DNA from: Arenicellales bacterium
GTDB taxonomy: Bacteria > Pseudomonadota > Gammaproteobacteria > Arenicellales > UBA868
Assembly (NCBI GenBank): GCA_028825345.1
Contig: JAPKAJ010000174.1
Location: 1-5,096, forward strand
Direction: 5' to 3'
DNA: 5,096 bases
Under the pieces are notes generated by a model that did not search any database, was not told where the DNA came from, and saw only the letters and a program-made list of their open reading frames with translations. The stretch's first letter is position 1. Every line of letters starts with the position of its first letter. Position numbers and translations under genes: made by a program. Positions 1 through 5,096 of the stretch are shown piece by piece.

Positions 1-111
1 TACCCAGTCGTTGAGATCATCCACGGCGATCAGCAACACGTTGGGCTTTTGCGGGACCGCTGAGGCCAAGCCAGCAATGACACAGATCAATGTTGTGATG
101 AGGATTCTCAT
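1..111 (-). CDS. Secreted sulfatase, N-terminal fragment (runs off left edge)
   Basis: Only the first 37 codons are in the window. The ATG is at 111-109. Residues 1-18 look like a Sec signal peptide: Arg at position 2, a hydrophobic core, and an A-S-A cleavage site before residue 19. The mature protein begins VPQKPNVLLIAVDDLNDWV. The K-P-N-V-L-x-I-x-x-D-D-L block is the typical first strand of arylsulfatase/iduronate-2-sulfatase-type enzymes, where the paired Asp (residues 31-32) helps bind the catalytic calcium. Such enzymes hydrolyse sulfate esters in the periplasm or outside the cell, often on algal or animal polysaccharides. The formylglycine motif (C/S-x-P-x-R) would lie beyond the edge, so catalytic competence cannot be judged. 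No clear Shine-Dalgarno sequence precedes the ATG. The group II intron remnant ends just upstream on the same strand. The substrate is unknown. Confidence 0.85.
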   Translation of the reverse strand, partial: MRILITTLICVIAGLASAVPQKPNVLLIAVDDLNDWV

Positions 112-147
112 TTTTGGCTGAACTCGATATTTCGGGAGATCAAGGCA

Positions 148-209
148 GGGACACCGCTTGCCCGGCGCCCCCCTCGCAGATCCCGGCGTGCGGAATTACC
201 GCACCGGGC
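148..209 (-). ncRNA. Group II intron 3'-end RNA, domain V/VI-like hairpins
   Basis: Just after the last maturase stop, the minus strand can form two stem-loops. The first (208-182) pairs CCCG-GTGCGG with CCGCAC-CGGG around the loop TAATT. An unpaired GC dinucleotide on the 3' arm makes a lower helix, a 2-nt bulge on the 3' side and an upper helix, which is the layout of catalytic domain V. The second (171-148) pairs GGGGCGCCG with CGGTGTCCC (nine pairs including two G-U) around GGCAAG, where domain VI would be expected. The position after the ORF fits an intron 3' end. Against it, the lowest part of the first stem does not pair in the canonical way and the AGC triad is not clear. The domain assignment is therefore inference. 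The 3' splice site is not resolved and probably lies near 135-140. Confidence 0.5.
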
Positions 210-214
210 ATTCC

Positions 215-575
215 TCAGGAATGCGCGCAAGTAGAACTTCGATCATGTTTGGATTCTTGTTGGACAATTTCATACGGGCTGAGGCTGGTTTTGTCGAGCG
301 GTTCGCGGCCATGACTCCTCGATCACGCGTGGCGTCGGCATCTGCCAGCGCTCCCACGCTGCGTCGAAGGTCGCAACGGTGAAGCTTTTGCGCTGACTGC
401 GCCGGTTGAGCCATTTGTAAACCAACCACCTCGCCCAGTAGGCGAAACGTCCGATCTTCTTCGAGTTGCCGATCACGCCATAGTAGTTCCAATGCCCTCG
501 CAACTTACGCTTGAGGGTGGCGAGGAGTTCGCCAATCTACCGGGTAGTTCGCGCAAATAGGCCTCGGTGATCGGA
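215..575 (-). pseudogene. Group II intron maturase/reverse transcriptase, frameshifted C-terminal remnant
   Basis: The best-preserved frame runs from about 536 down to 270. It contains LRGHWNYYGVIGNSKK followed by RWLVYKWLNRRSQRKSFT. This pattern (L-R-G-H-x-x-Y-Y-G-V-x-G-N, then K-W-L-x-R-R-S) is typical of the group II intron maturase-specific (GIIM) domain near the C-terminus of intron-encoded proteins. A stop at 539-537 interrupts this frame. The plausible upstream continuation (YLRELPGR) is in another frame. At the other end the frame stops at 272-270, while the third frame reads on as KTSLSPYEIVQQESKHDRSS to a TGA at 217-215. At least two frameshifts are therefore needed. The whole reverse transcriptase region with its YADD box is missing. 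The piece cannot encode a working maturase. The 575 boundary is approximate. Confidence 0.8.
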
Positions 576-676
576 TCACTCGGCGCCATCTGGCTAGGTT
601 TGAAAATGTGTGGCCAGTAATCCCCGACGTTCACGTACGTCGTCAAGAATCATAAGTTCCGGCTTGAGATCAAAGC
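576..676. other. Intergenic region between intron remnant and narK, no gene seen
   Basis: No convincing coding sequence is present on either strand. A short open stretch on the minus strand (about 706-598, including LKPELMILDDVRERRG) matches nothing I can identify and is left uncalled. The region contains the dyad at 625-642 and leads into the sigma-54 promoter. Confidence 0.5.
625..642. promoter_or_regulatory. 18-bp dyad, candidate activator/operator site upstream of narK
   Basis: The sequence is CGACGT-TCACGT-ACGTCG, with perfect 6-bp inverted arms around a 6-bp spacer. Its centre is about 69 bp upstream of the start point predicted from the sigma-54 promoter. Sigma-54 promoters need an upstream-bound activator, and a dyad of this size is what such a dimer would bind. 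It does not match the enterobacterial NtrC consensus (TGCACC...GGTGCA), so the cognate protein is unknown. Chance occurrence is possible. Confidence 0.35.
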
Positions 677-692
677 TGGCACGGCAGTTGCT
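677..692 (+). promoter_or_regulatory. Sigma-54 (RpoN) -24/-12 promoter for narK cluster
   Basis: TGGCAC (677-682), five bases, then TTGCT (688-692), with the preceding C, the following G and the downstream T all fitting the published consensus YTGGCACG-N4-TTGCW-NNW. The invariant GG and GC are correctly spaced by 10 bp. Taking the C at 691 as -12, transcription should start near 703, only about 4 nt before the narK ATG. Sigma-54 with an NtrC-type activator commonly controls nitrogen acquisition, which matches the gene it precedes. The motif is seen directly; its activity is inferred. Confidence 0.75.
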
Positions 693-706
693 TTTGCTGC
701 TTATAA

Positions 707-2176
707 ATGAGCAATGACAAGCTAAACTTACTCGCCGTCAAGAATCCCAGCATCCGAACTCTGCACCTTACATGGGTCGCCTTTTTTATCACTTTCTTAG
801 TGTGGTTTAACCACTCAGCCTTGGGCGCAGTCATCGTCACAGACTTTGGTCTGTCCACCGCACAGTGGAAAGCCCTTCTACTGCTCAATGTAGCCCTAAC
901 CATACCGGCTCGGATCATCGTCGGAATGCTGGTGGATAAATACGGGCCACGACTTGTCTTCAGCGTGCTCTTGATCGCCTCCAGTGTGCTCTGCACCTTT
1001 TTTGCACTCGCTCAAACTTATGAACAACTCGCCCTAACAAGATTCTTAATGGGCTTCATAGGCGCTGGTTTTGTGATCGGCATACGCATGGTCGGCGAAT
1101 GGTTCCCAGCCAAGCAAGTGGGACTCGCAGAAGGCGTCTACGGTGGCTGGGGCAACTTCGGTTCAGCGGCCGCGGCATTTGCCCTCCCCGGACTGGCCTT
1201 GGCCTGTGGCGGCGAAAATGGCTGGCGCTACGCCCTCCTAACAACAGGAGCCATCGCCCTGGTCTATGGAGTCATCTACTACCGCCTGGCACGTAACACC
1301 CCCAAAGGTTCAACCTATTTTAAACCCAAGAAAACAGGGGGCCTGGAAGTGAGTAGCAAACGCGATTTCATCTTCCTCCTGGCGATGACCATCCCGATGT
1401 ATCTCGCACTAGCTTTGCTGGCATGGAAACTCTCTCCTGGTGGCGTCGGAATCCTGAGCCAAGGCGCAGTCTACGTTGTTTACGCCATCCTCGTTGCCTT
1501 GTATCTCTTTCAGGCATCGCAGTTCTATCGCGTCAACAAAGACATGCTCAAGGATGGTGTGCCGGAGATGTTCCGATACAAGTTCCGTCAGGTAGCGATT
1601 CTCGATATCAACTACTTTGTTACCTTTGGTTCCGAACTCGCTGTCATTTCGATGCTCCCCATGTTTTTCATGGAAACCTTCGTCCTGAATCCGGTTGTGG
1701 CTGGTCTGTTAGCGTCTGGTTTTTCTTTCATGAACCTGCTAGCACGCCCTGCAGGCGGACTGATCAGCGATAGCTTCGGGCGCCGCAAAAGCATGCTGCT
1801 CATCCTACTAGGGCTGGCCGTCGGCTACCTGACGATGAGCCAAATTTCAGGCACCTGGCCTGTCGCCATGGCCGTGTTGGCGACGATGGCATGCGCCTTC
1901 TTTGTGCAATCCGGTTCAGGTGCCGTCTTTGCCATGGTCCCCCTAGTCAAACGTCGCATGACAGGCCAGATCGCAGGCATGACTGGTGCCTATGGTAACG
2001 TCGGTGCCGTGGTATTTCTGACGGTCTACTCCTTTGTCGATGCCTCCACATTCTTCATGGTCATCGCTGGTTCAAGCGTCATTTCGTTTGCCGCATCCAT
2101 GTTTCTCAAAGAACCCGCAGGACACACCGCCGAGGTTATGGATGACGGTACTGTGGAGTTGATCGACGTGGCGTAA
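707..2176 (+). CDS. narK: NarK-type nitrate/nitrite MFS transporter
   Basis: The 489-residue, highly hydrophobic protein belongs to the nitrate/nitrite porter family of the major facilitator superfamily. It moves nitrate and/or nitrite across the inner membrane. MFS motif A is [10 protein letters not shown] (73-82). The two family signatures appear as GGWGNFG (146-152) and GAYGNVG (427-433). Arg69 (IPAR) and Arg347 (LLARPAGG) lie where E. coli NarK has its two anion-binding arginines. Two additional hydrophobic stretches (about 221-240 and 251-270) lie between the two six-helix halves, suggesting about 14 membrane spans. The start at ATG 707 is forced by an in-frame TAA at 704-706, and the next in-frame codons offer no good alternative. 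No Shine-Dalgarno sequence is seen, consistent with a nearly leaderless message from the sigma-54 promoter. The nirD-like gene follows 7 nt after the stop. Sequence alone does not settle import versus exchange or nitrate versus nitrite; the context favours assimilatory uptake. Confidence 0.93.
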   Translation: MSNDKLNLLAVKNPSIRTLHLTWVAFFITFLVWFNHSALGAVIVTDFGLSTAQWKALLLLNVALTIPARIIVGMLVDKYGPRLVFSVLLIASSVLCTFFALAQTYEQLALTRFLMGFIGAGFVIGIRMVGEWFPAKQVGLAEGVYGGWGNFGSAAAAFALPGLALACGGENGWRYALLTTGAIALVYGVIYYRLARNTPKGSTYFKPKKTGGLEVSSKRDFIFLLAMTIPMYLALALLAWKLSPGGVGILSQGAVYVVYAILVALYLFQASQFYRVNKDMLKDGVPEMFRYKFRQVAILDINYFVTFGSELAVISMLPMFFMETFVLNPVVAGLLASGFSFMNLLARPAGGLISDSFGRRKSMLLILLGLAVGYLTMSQISGTWPVAMAVLATMACAFFVQSGSGAVFAMVPLVKRRMTGQIAGMTGAYGNVGAVVFLTVYSFVDASTFFMVIAGSSVISFAASMFLKEPAGHTAEVMDDGTVELIDVA

Positions 2177-2183
2177 TTGATAC

Positions 2184-2528
2184 ATGAACGCAACTTGGAA
2201 AAAAGTAGGCACCATTCACGACTTCCCCGAAGACATGGGCAGCTGTGTCAAACTCGCCGAGCAACAAATCGCCATCTTTCGAATCGCAAGCACCAGCGAA
2301 GACGAGCAATGGTTTGCCGTGCAAAATATCAACCCCTACAACCAACGTATGGTGCTCTCCCGCGGTATCGTTGGCAGCAGCGAACACGGACCCAAGCTTG
2401 CCTGCCCGCTGCACAAAAACCCGTTCTCCCTCAAAGACGGCAAACACCTCGACGAAGGTGAACTTCCCGACCTCCAAACCTACCCAATCAAAGTAGAAAA
2501 CGACGAGGTATTTTTGAAGGTTGCCTAA
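2184..2528 (+). CDS. nirD: NirD-like small subunit of assimilatory nitrite reductase (Rieske-fold)
   Basis: The 114-residue cytoplasmic protein has the NirD pattern. It contains W-K-K-V near the start, QQIAIFR (27-33), FAVQN-INPYNQ (44-54), the hallmark VLSRGIVG (57-64), CPLHKNPFSLKDGKHLDE (74-91) and a closing TYPIKVENDEVFLKV. NirD is the small partner of the sirohaem subunit NirB in NAD(P)H nitrite reductase, which reduces nitrite to ammonium. The protein has a Rieske fold. It keeps one Cys-x-x-His pair (C74, H77), but the first Cys-x-His pair is absent, so a [2Fe-2S] cluster is not expected. This is normal for NirD proteins, which have lost the ligands. It starts 7 nt after the transporter stop with no strong Shine-Dalgarno, suggesting translational coupling. 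No nirB is present in the window. A free-standing regulatory or structural role is the main alternative. Confidence 0.85.
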   Translation: MNATWKKVGTIHDFPEDMGSCVKLAEQQIAIFRIASTSEDEQWFAVQNINPYNQRMVLSRGIVGSSEHGPKLACPLHKNPFSLKDGKHLDEGELPDLQTYPIKVENDEVFLKVA

Positions 2529-2546
2529 GCTGACTGCCTCCTTAAC

Positions 2547-2575
2547 ATAAGTCCTCTAGGACATATAAGACTTAT
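2547..2575 (+). promoter_or_regulatory. Inverted repeat just before the phosphatase-kinase start codon
   Basis: ATAAGTC (2547-2553) and GACTTAT (2569-2575) are perfect 7-bp inverted arms with a 15-nt loop, ending 3 nt before the GTG start. A competing small hairpin is possible between GTCCT (2551-2555) and AGGAC (2558-2562). The only Shine-Dalgarno-like string, AGGA at 2558-2561, is too far from the GTG (17 nt) for normal use and lies in the loop of the larger hairpin. The structure could influence translation of the third gene or act as an operator or attenuator. It has no T-run, so it does not look like a terminator. Confidence 0.35.
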
Positions 2576-2578
2576 TCC

Positions 2579-4315
2579 GTGCACTTCTCAAACACTTTAA
2601 AAATCAGCGTTGGTCAAGCGACTGAGGCCGGTGTTAAACCTGTCAACGAAGACTGCGTAGGAATACGTATCCCCGACGACTCGTTGTTAGTGACCAAAGG
2701 TATCGCCGCCGTCATCTCCGATGGTGTCAGCGCAGCCAGTGCTGCGTTAGAGGCTGCCGAGATGTGCGTGCAAGGCTTTCTCACCGACTACTACAGCACC
2801 CCGGAATCCTGGCAGGTCAAAACCTCAGGGCAACGGATCATCACCTCTCTCAACTCCTGGCTCACCAGCCAGAGCCGCAGCAAGTTTCGCGGAGAACACA
2901 AAGGCTACGTCTCCACGTTTACCGCCATTGTTTTCAAATCCCGCACCTCCCATATTTTTCACGTCGGCGATACCAGGATTGGGCGTATTCGCAACGGAGA
3001 ATTTGACGCCCTCACCAACGACCACTCCACCCGCGTTTCCAAGGACACCTGCTATCTCACCCGCGCCATGGGTCTTGGACTAGAGCTCAAAGTCGACTAC
3101 TCGAAAACCGAACTTGAAGTCGGTGATACCTACATCCTCAGCAGCGATGGCATCCACGATTATGTGAGTCCGGAAGAAATCACCAAGATCATTGAAGCCA
3201 CCCAACCTGACGATCTTGACCAGGCGGCCAACAGAATACTCCAACTGGCATTAGAAAACAACAGCCCAGACAATCTTAGCTGCGTGATCATCCGCCTGGA
3301 TCAATTGCCCGATGGCGATCAGGACGAAGTCCACCGCCGCCTAGCAGCCCGTCCATTCCTCCCGGATCTCGACCCCGGTATGACCATCGACGGACTCCGT
3401 GTTGAAAGCGTGCTCAGCGCCAGCAAAAGTAGCCAGCTCTACCTCGTCCGCGATGTTGACACCGATCAGCAGATGGTAATGAAAACACCCTCGGTGAACT
3501 TTGAAGACGACCCAGCTTACATCGAGCGATTTCTCATGGAGGAATGGATCGGCCGCCGGGTCGATCACCAGCATCTGGTTAAACTCCTGCGCGGCCGACC
3601 AGAAGCCCAGTTTCTCTATTTCCTGATCGAACATATCAAAGGCCAAAGCCTCGGGACCTGGATTCAGAACCACACCAAACAACCGGACATCCAGGAAGTG
3701 GTGCGCATCATCGGGCAAGTCATCGATGGAGTGCGAGCCCTACACCGGAAAGAAACCCTGCATCAGGACATCAAGCCAGACAACATCATGCTCGATGAAA
3801 AAGGTGAGGTGAAACTCATCGACTACGGCTCATGCCGGGTCGCCGCCATCCGGGAAATCGAAGTCCCCTACGAACGCCAATCTGCCTTAGGCACCGTCGA
3901 CTTCAGCGCCCCGGAATACCGACTCGATATCGAGCCCAAAGCCAGCGCCGACCAATTTTCCATCGCCATGCTCGCCTACCACATGCTCACCGGCGGCAAA
4001 GAACCCTATGGGGCAAAATGGGAAAAAGCCACATCGATCCGCGACTTCAGCACGCTGGAATACACCCCGAGCTTCAAACACCAACCGATGGTCCCCCACT
4101 GGATGGACGGAGCCCTGAAAAAAGCCCTCAACTTACGCCCCGAATCCCGCTACCAAACCCTCTCCGAATTCCTCTACGACCTCAAACACCCGAACCCCGA
4201 GTTCATCGAAGCCCGCAACCTCCCGCTAATTGAGCGAGACCCTCTGCTTTTTTGGAAATGGCTCTCCGCCCTCCTCGCCGCCGCCCTGATCATCTCCCTC
4301 TGCTATCATTCGTAG
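2579..4315 (+). CDS. Bifunctional PP2C-type phosphatase / Ser-Thr protein kinase, C-terminal membrane anchor
   Basis: The 578-residue protein contains two opposing enzymes. Residues about 7-240 form a PP2C (PPM) phosphatase with the metal-binding Asp motifs NEDC (23-26), SDG (47-49), HVGDTR (128-133), LTNDHS (145-150), SSDGIHD (188-194) and SPDN (229-232). Residues about 271-536 form a Hanks-type kinase with VMK (Lys302), a helix-C Glu at 321/322, the catalytic loop HQDIKPDN (395-402), DYG in place of DFG (415-417) and SAPE (443-446). The nucleotide loop (about 278-290) has no glycines. Residues about 558-574 form one membrane span with almost nothing after it, so both enzymes face the cytoplasm. 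The start is GTG 2579: upstream in frame there is a stop at 2543 and no other start codon. Fusions like this are known next to narK-type transporters, but their substrates are not known to me. The likely role is reversible phosphorylation linked to nitrate/nitrite uptake. Confidence 0.92.
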   Translation: MHFSNTLKISVGQATEAGVKPVNEDCVGIRIPDDSLLVTKGIAAVISDGVSAASAALEAAEMCVQGFLTDYYSTPESWQVKTSGQRIITSLNSWLTSQSRSKFRGEHKGYVSTFTAIVFKSRTSHIFHVGDTRIGRIRNGEFDALTNDHSTRVSKDTCYLTRAMGLGLELKVDYSKTELEVGDTYILSSDGIHDYVSPEEITKIIEATQPDDLDQAANRILQLALENNSPDNLSCVIIRLDQLPDGDQDEVHRRLAARPFLPDLDPGMTIDGLRVESVLSASKSSQLYLVRDVDTDQQMVMKTPSVNFEDDPAYIERFLMEEWIGRRVDHQHLVKLLRGRPEAQFLYFLIEHIKGQSLGTWIQNHTKQPDIQEVVRIIGQVIDGVRALHRKETLHQDIKPDNIMLDEKGEVKLIDYGSCRVAAIREIEVPYERQSALGTVDFSAPEYRLDIEPKASADQFSIAMLAYHMLTGGKEPYGAKWEKATSIRDFSTLEYTPSFKHQPMVPHWMDGALKKALNLRPESRYQTLSEFLYDLKHPNPEFIEARNLPLIERDPLLFWKWLSALLAAALIISLCYHS

Positions 4316-4530
4316 CATTAGGAGTCTCGCCCATGGGAGTGCTGAGCCCCTGCTCGGCAGAACACGGTCTCAAATGATTCATCATTTATCACCTTAAGAT
4401 AAATATGGTATATCTTCACCCGTGAAAGTAAGCGAGCAAACTCTTTTGGAACATGATCAGCACCCGTTGATTTTGCAGCGCTGGCTTTTTCTTGCTGACA
4501 TATGCTAGGAATTTGCTTTTTTAACGTATA
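4316..4530. other. Convergent intergenic region, no supported gene
   Basis: The stretch lies between the plus-strand kinase gene and the attC-like site. A minus-strand open frame (4551-4318, 77 codons) has only a TTG start inside the attC-like site, no ribosome site and no recognisable motif. If the site is real, this stretch would be the start of the next cassette or eroded cassette DNA. It is more A+T-rich than the genes beside it. Confidence 0.4.
4340..4359 (+). terminator. Weak candidate terminator hairpin after the kinase gene
   Basis: TGCTGAGC (4340-4347) pairs with GCTCGGCA (4352-4359), eight pairs including one G-T, around the loop CCCT, 25 nt after the kinase stop. No T-run follows, so it is not a standard intrinsic terminator. 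It may stabilise the message end or mark a factor-dependent stop. Confidence 0.3.
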
Positions 4531-4636
4531 GCTCAACCGCCGCTGGGGCAAACGTGACCAACCTCAAACGGTCTTCACTGTGAAATCTTCGTGCAGTCGA
4601 GAGCGGTTAACGGTCGGATGCAGCGACTTGTTAGCC
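4531..4636 (-). other. attC-like integron recombination site (59-be)
   Basis: Read on the minus strand, the segment opens with GGCTAACAAGTCGCTGC (4636-4620), which resembles the R''-L'' end of many attC sites. It closes with CAGCGGCGGTTGAGC (4545-4531), whose last seven bases GTTGAGC fit the GTTRRRY core exactly. The ends are imperfect inverted repeats (CAA and CGCTG blocks pair). The 106-bp length is within the usual range, and the interior has a further dyad, TTCACTGTGAA (about 4574-4584). It lies 12 nt after the stop of the DUF4240 gene on the same strand, the position an attC takes in a cassette. Against it: GGCTAAC breaks the RYYYAAC consensus at its second base, the outer cores do not pair fully, and no integrase or second attC is visible. 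A mismatch between the two cores is expected when the neighbouring cassette is of another type. Confidence 0.45.
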
Positions 4637-4648
4637 CAAATTATTGAG

Positions 4649-5096
4649 CTAAAAAAATCTCCACCAAGGCTTTGATGGAAGCTGGCTTAATTTAAACTTC
4701 GCAGCCAAAATCGGGTAAAGATCATCTACCGTTTCTTCGTCCCACTCCTCTCCGCTAGGCTCATCAGGCCAGCAAGTCTTACTCTCGGGAATGGCACCTA
4801 GCTTCTCCTTTGCCAGATTGTAATGAACATATTGAAATCCTTCGTAGCAGGCATCAACTTCGTTGGTATATAATACCTCGCTTAGTGACTCGGGGTTAAC
4901 GAGCACGGCTTCATACACGCTACGACCGTGTGATATCAAAGTCGCCCGAAAATCTGAAAAGGCATCATCGGAGCACCCCCCCTTCCACACAAAAACCGCC
5001 CCCCAAAGAGGCCACGTATATGCAGCCAATTCAGCTTCATCAAATCTGGCGATGTAATCCGTGAATTCATCGGGTTTCAGTGCATTAAGACGCTCC
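4649..5096 (-). CDS. DUF4240-family protein, 5' end beyond the right edge
   Basis: The frame is open from the edge to a TAG at 4651-4649, giving 148 visible residues and an intact C-terminus. The pattern is that of DUF4240 proteins: a helical start (FTDYIARFDEAELAAYTWPL), then the hallmark KGGCSDDAFSDFRATLISHG, then RSVYEAVLVNPESL, an acidic middle (YTNEVDACYEGFQYVHYN) and a conserved tail with PSGEEWDEE and LYPILAAKF. The family has no established biochemical role. Its members are small, acidic and presumably cytoplasmic, and no signal or membrane segment is visible. I read the gene as continuing past the TTG at 5029 because the 22 codons before it also fit the family. The gene is convergent with the nitrate cluster and is followed at once by the attC-like site, which suggests an integron cassette gene. 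Confidence 0.8.
   Translation of the reverse strand, partial: ERLNALKPDEFTDYIARFDEAELAAYTWPLWGAVFVWKGGCSDDAFSDFRATLISHGRSVYEAVLVNPESLSEVLYTNEVDACYEGFQYVHYNLAKEKLGAIPESKTCWPDEPSGEEWDEETVDDLYPILAAKFKLSQLPSKPWWRFF

Noticed and set aside
114..382. Plus-strand open frames across the intron remnant
   Set aside because: The minus strand there carries recognisable maturase and intron RNA sequence. The plus-strand frames are low-complexity shadows.
598..706. Minus-strand open stretch including LKPELMILDDVRERRG, faintly like an IstB-type ATPase Walker B region
   Set aside because: The resemblance is a few residues only, with no start, no further ATPase motif and a stop soon after. It is most likely chance.
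702..707. TATAAA as a sigma-70 -10 box for narK
   Set aside because: It overlaps the start codon, would start transcription inside the gene, and has no -35 element at the right distance.
2136..2477. Minus-strand 113-codon open frame across the nirD region
   Set aside because: It is the antisense shadow of the well-supported NirD-like gene and has no family features of its own.
4331..4338. CATGGG-centred palindrome (CCCATGGG, about 4330-4337) as a regulatory site
   Set aside because: It is short, self-complementary without a loop, and lies between convergent genes, where no regulator is needed.
4476..4490. CAGCGCTG followed by a T-run as an intrinsic terminator
   Set aside because: The palindrome has no room for a loop, so it would not form a stable RNA hairpin.
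4318..4551. Minus-strand 77-codon open frame between the kinase and the DUF4240 gene
   Set aside because: Its only start is a TTG inside the attC-like site. There is no ribosome site, no recognisable motif and no ATG in frame.

Overview
The window is bacterial, of moderate G+C. It looks like a marine or aquatic heterotroph, plausibly Verrucomicrobiota or a relative. That placement is inference, from the sulfatase N-terminus, the alternative start codons, the weak Shine-Dalgarno sites and the narK / nirD-like / PP2C-kinase gene set. No rRNA or other marker gene is present to confirm it.

Layout. (1) 1-111, minus: the N-terminus of an exported sulfatase that runs off the left edge. (2) About 140-575, minus: the decayed 3' end of a group II intron. 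It holds a frameshifted C-terminal piece of the intron-encoded maturase, followed by two stem-loops that resemble the intron's terminal RNA domains. (3) 576-706: a short regulatory region with an 18-bp dyad and a textbook sigma-54 (-24/-12) promoter. (4) 707-4315, plus: a compact three-gene cluster of a NarK-type nitrate/nitrite transporter, a NirD-like small nitrite reductase subunit, and a membrane-anchored fusion of a PP2C phosphatase with a Ser/Thr kinase. (5) 4316-4648: a convergent intergenic region with one hairpin and an attC-like integron recombination site. (6) 4649-5096, minus: a DUF4240-family gene whose start lies beyond the right edge, with the attC-like site directly at its 3' end, as in a gene cassette.

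How the genes may work together. The sigma-54 promoter suits nitrogen control of nitrate/nitrite uptake and assimilation. The kinase and phosphatase activities sit in one polypeptide tethered to the membrane and encoded beside the transporter. The simplest hypothesis is reversible phosphorylation of the transporter or of the assimilatory reductase. NirB and the assimilatory nitrate reductase are not in this window, so the NirD-like protein's partner must be encoded elsewhere, or the protein has another role.

The cluster is bordered by traces of two kinds of mobile DNA, a dead group II intron on the left and a probable integron cassette on the right. The segment may therefore have been moved or trimmed.
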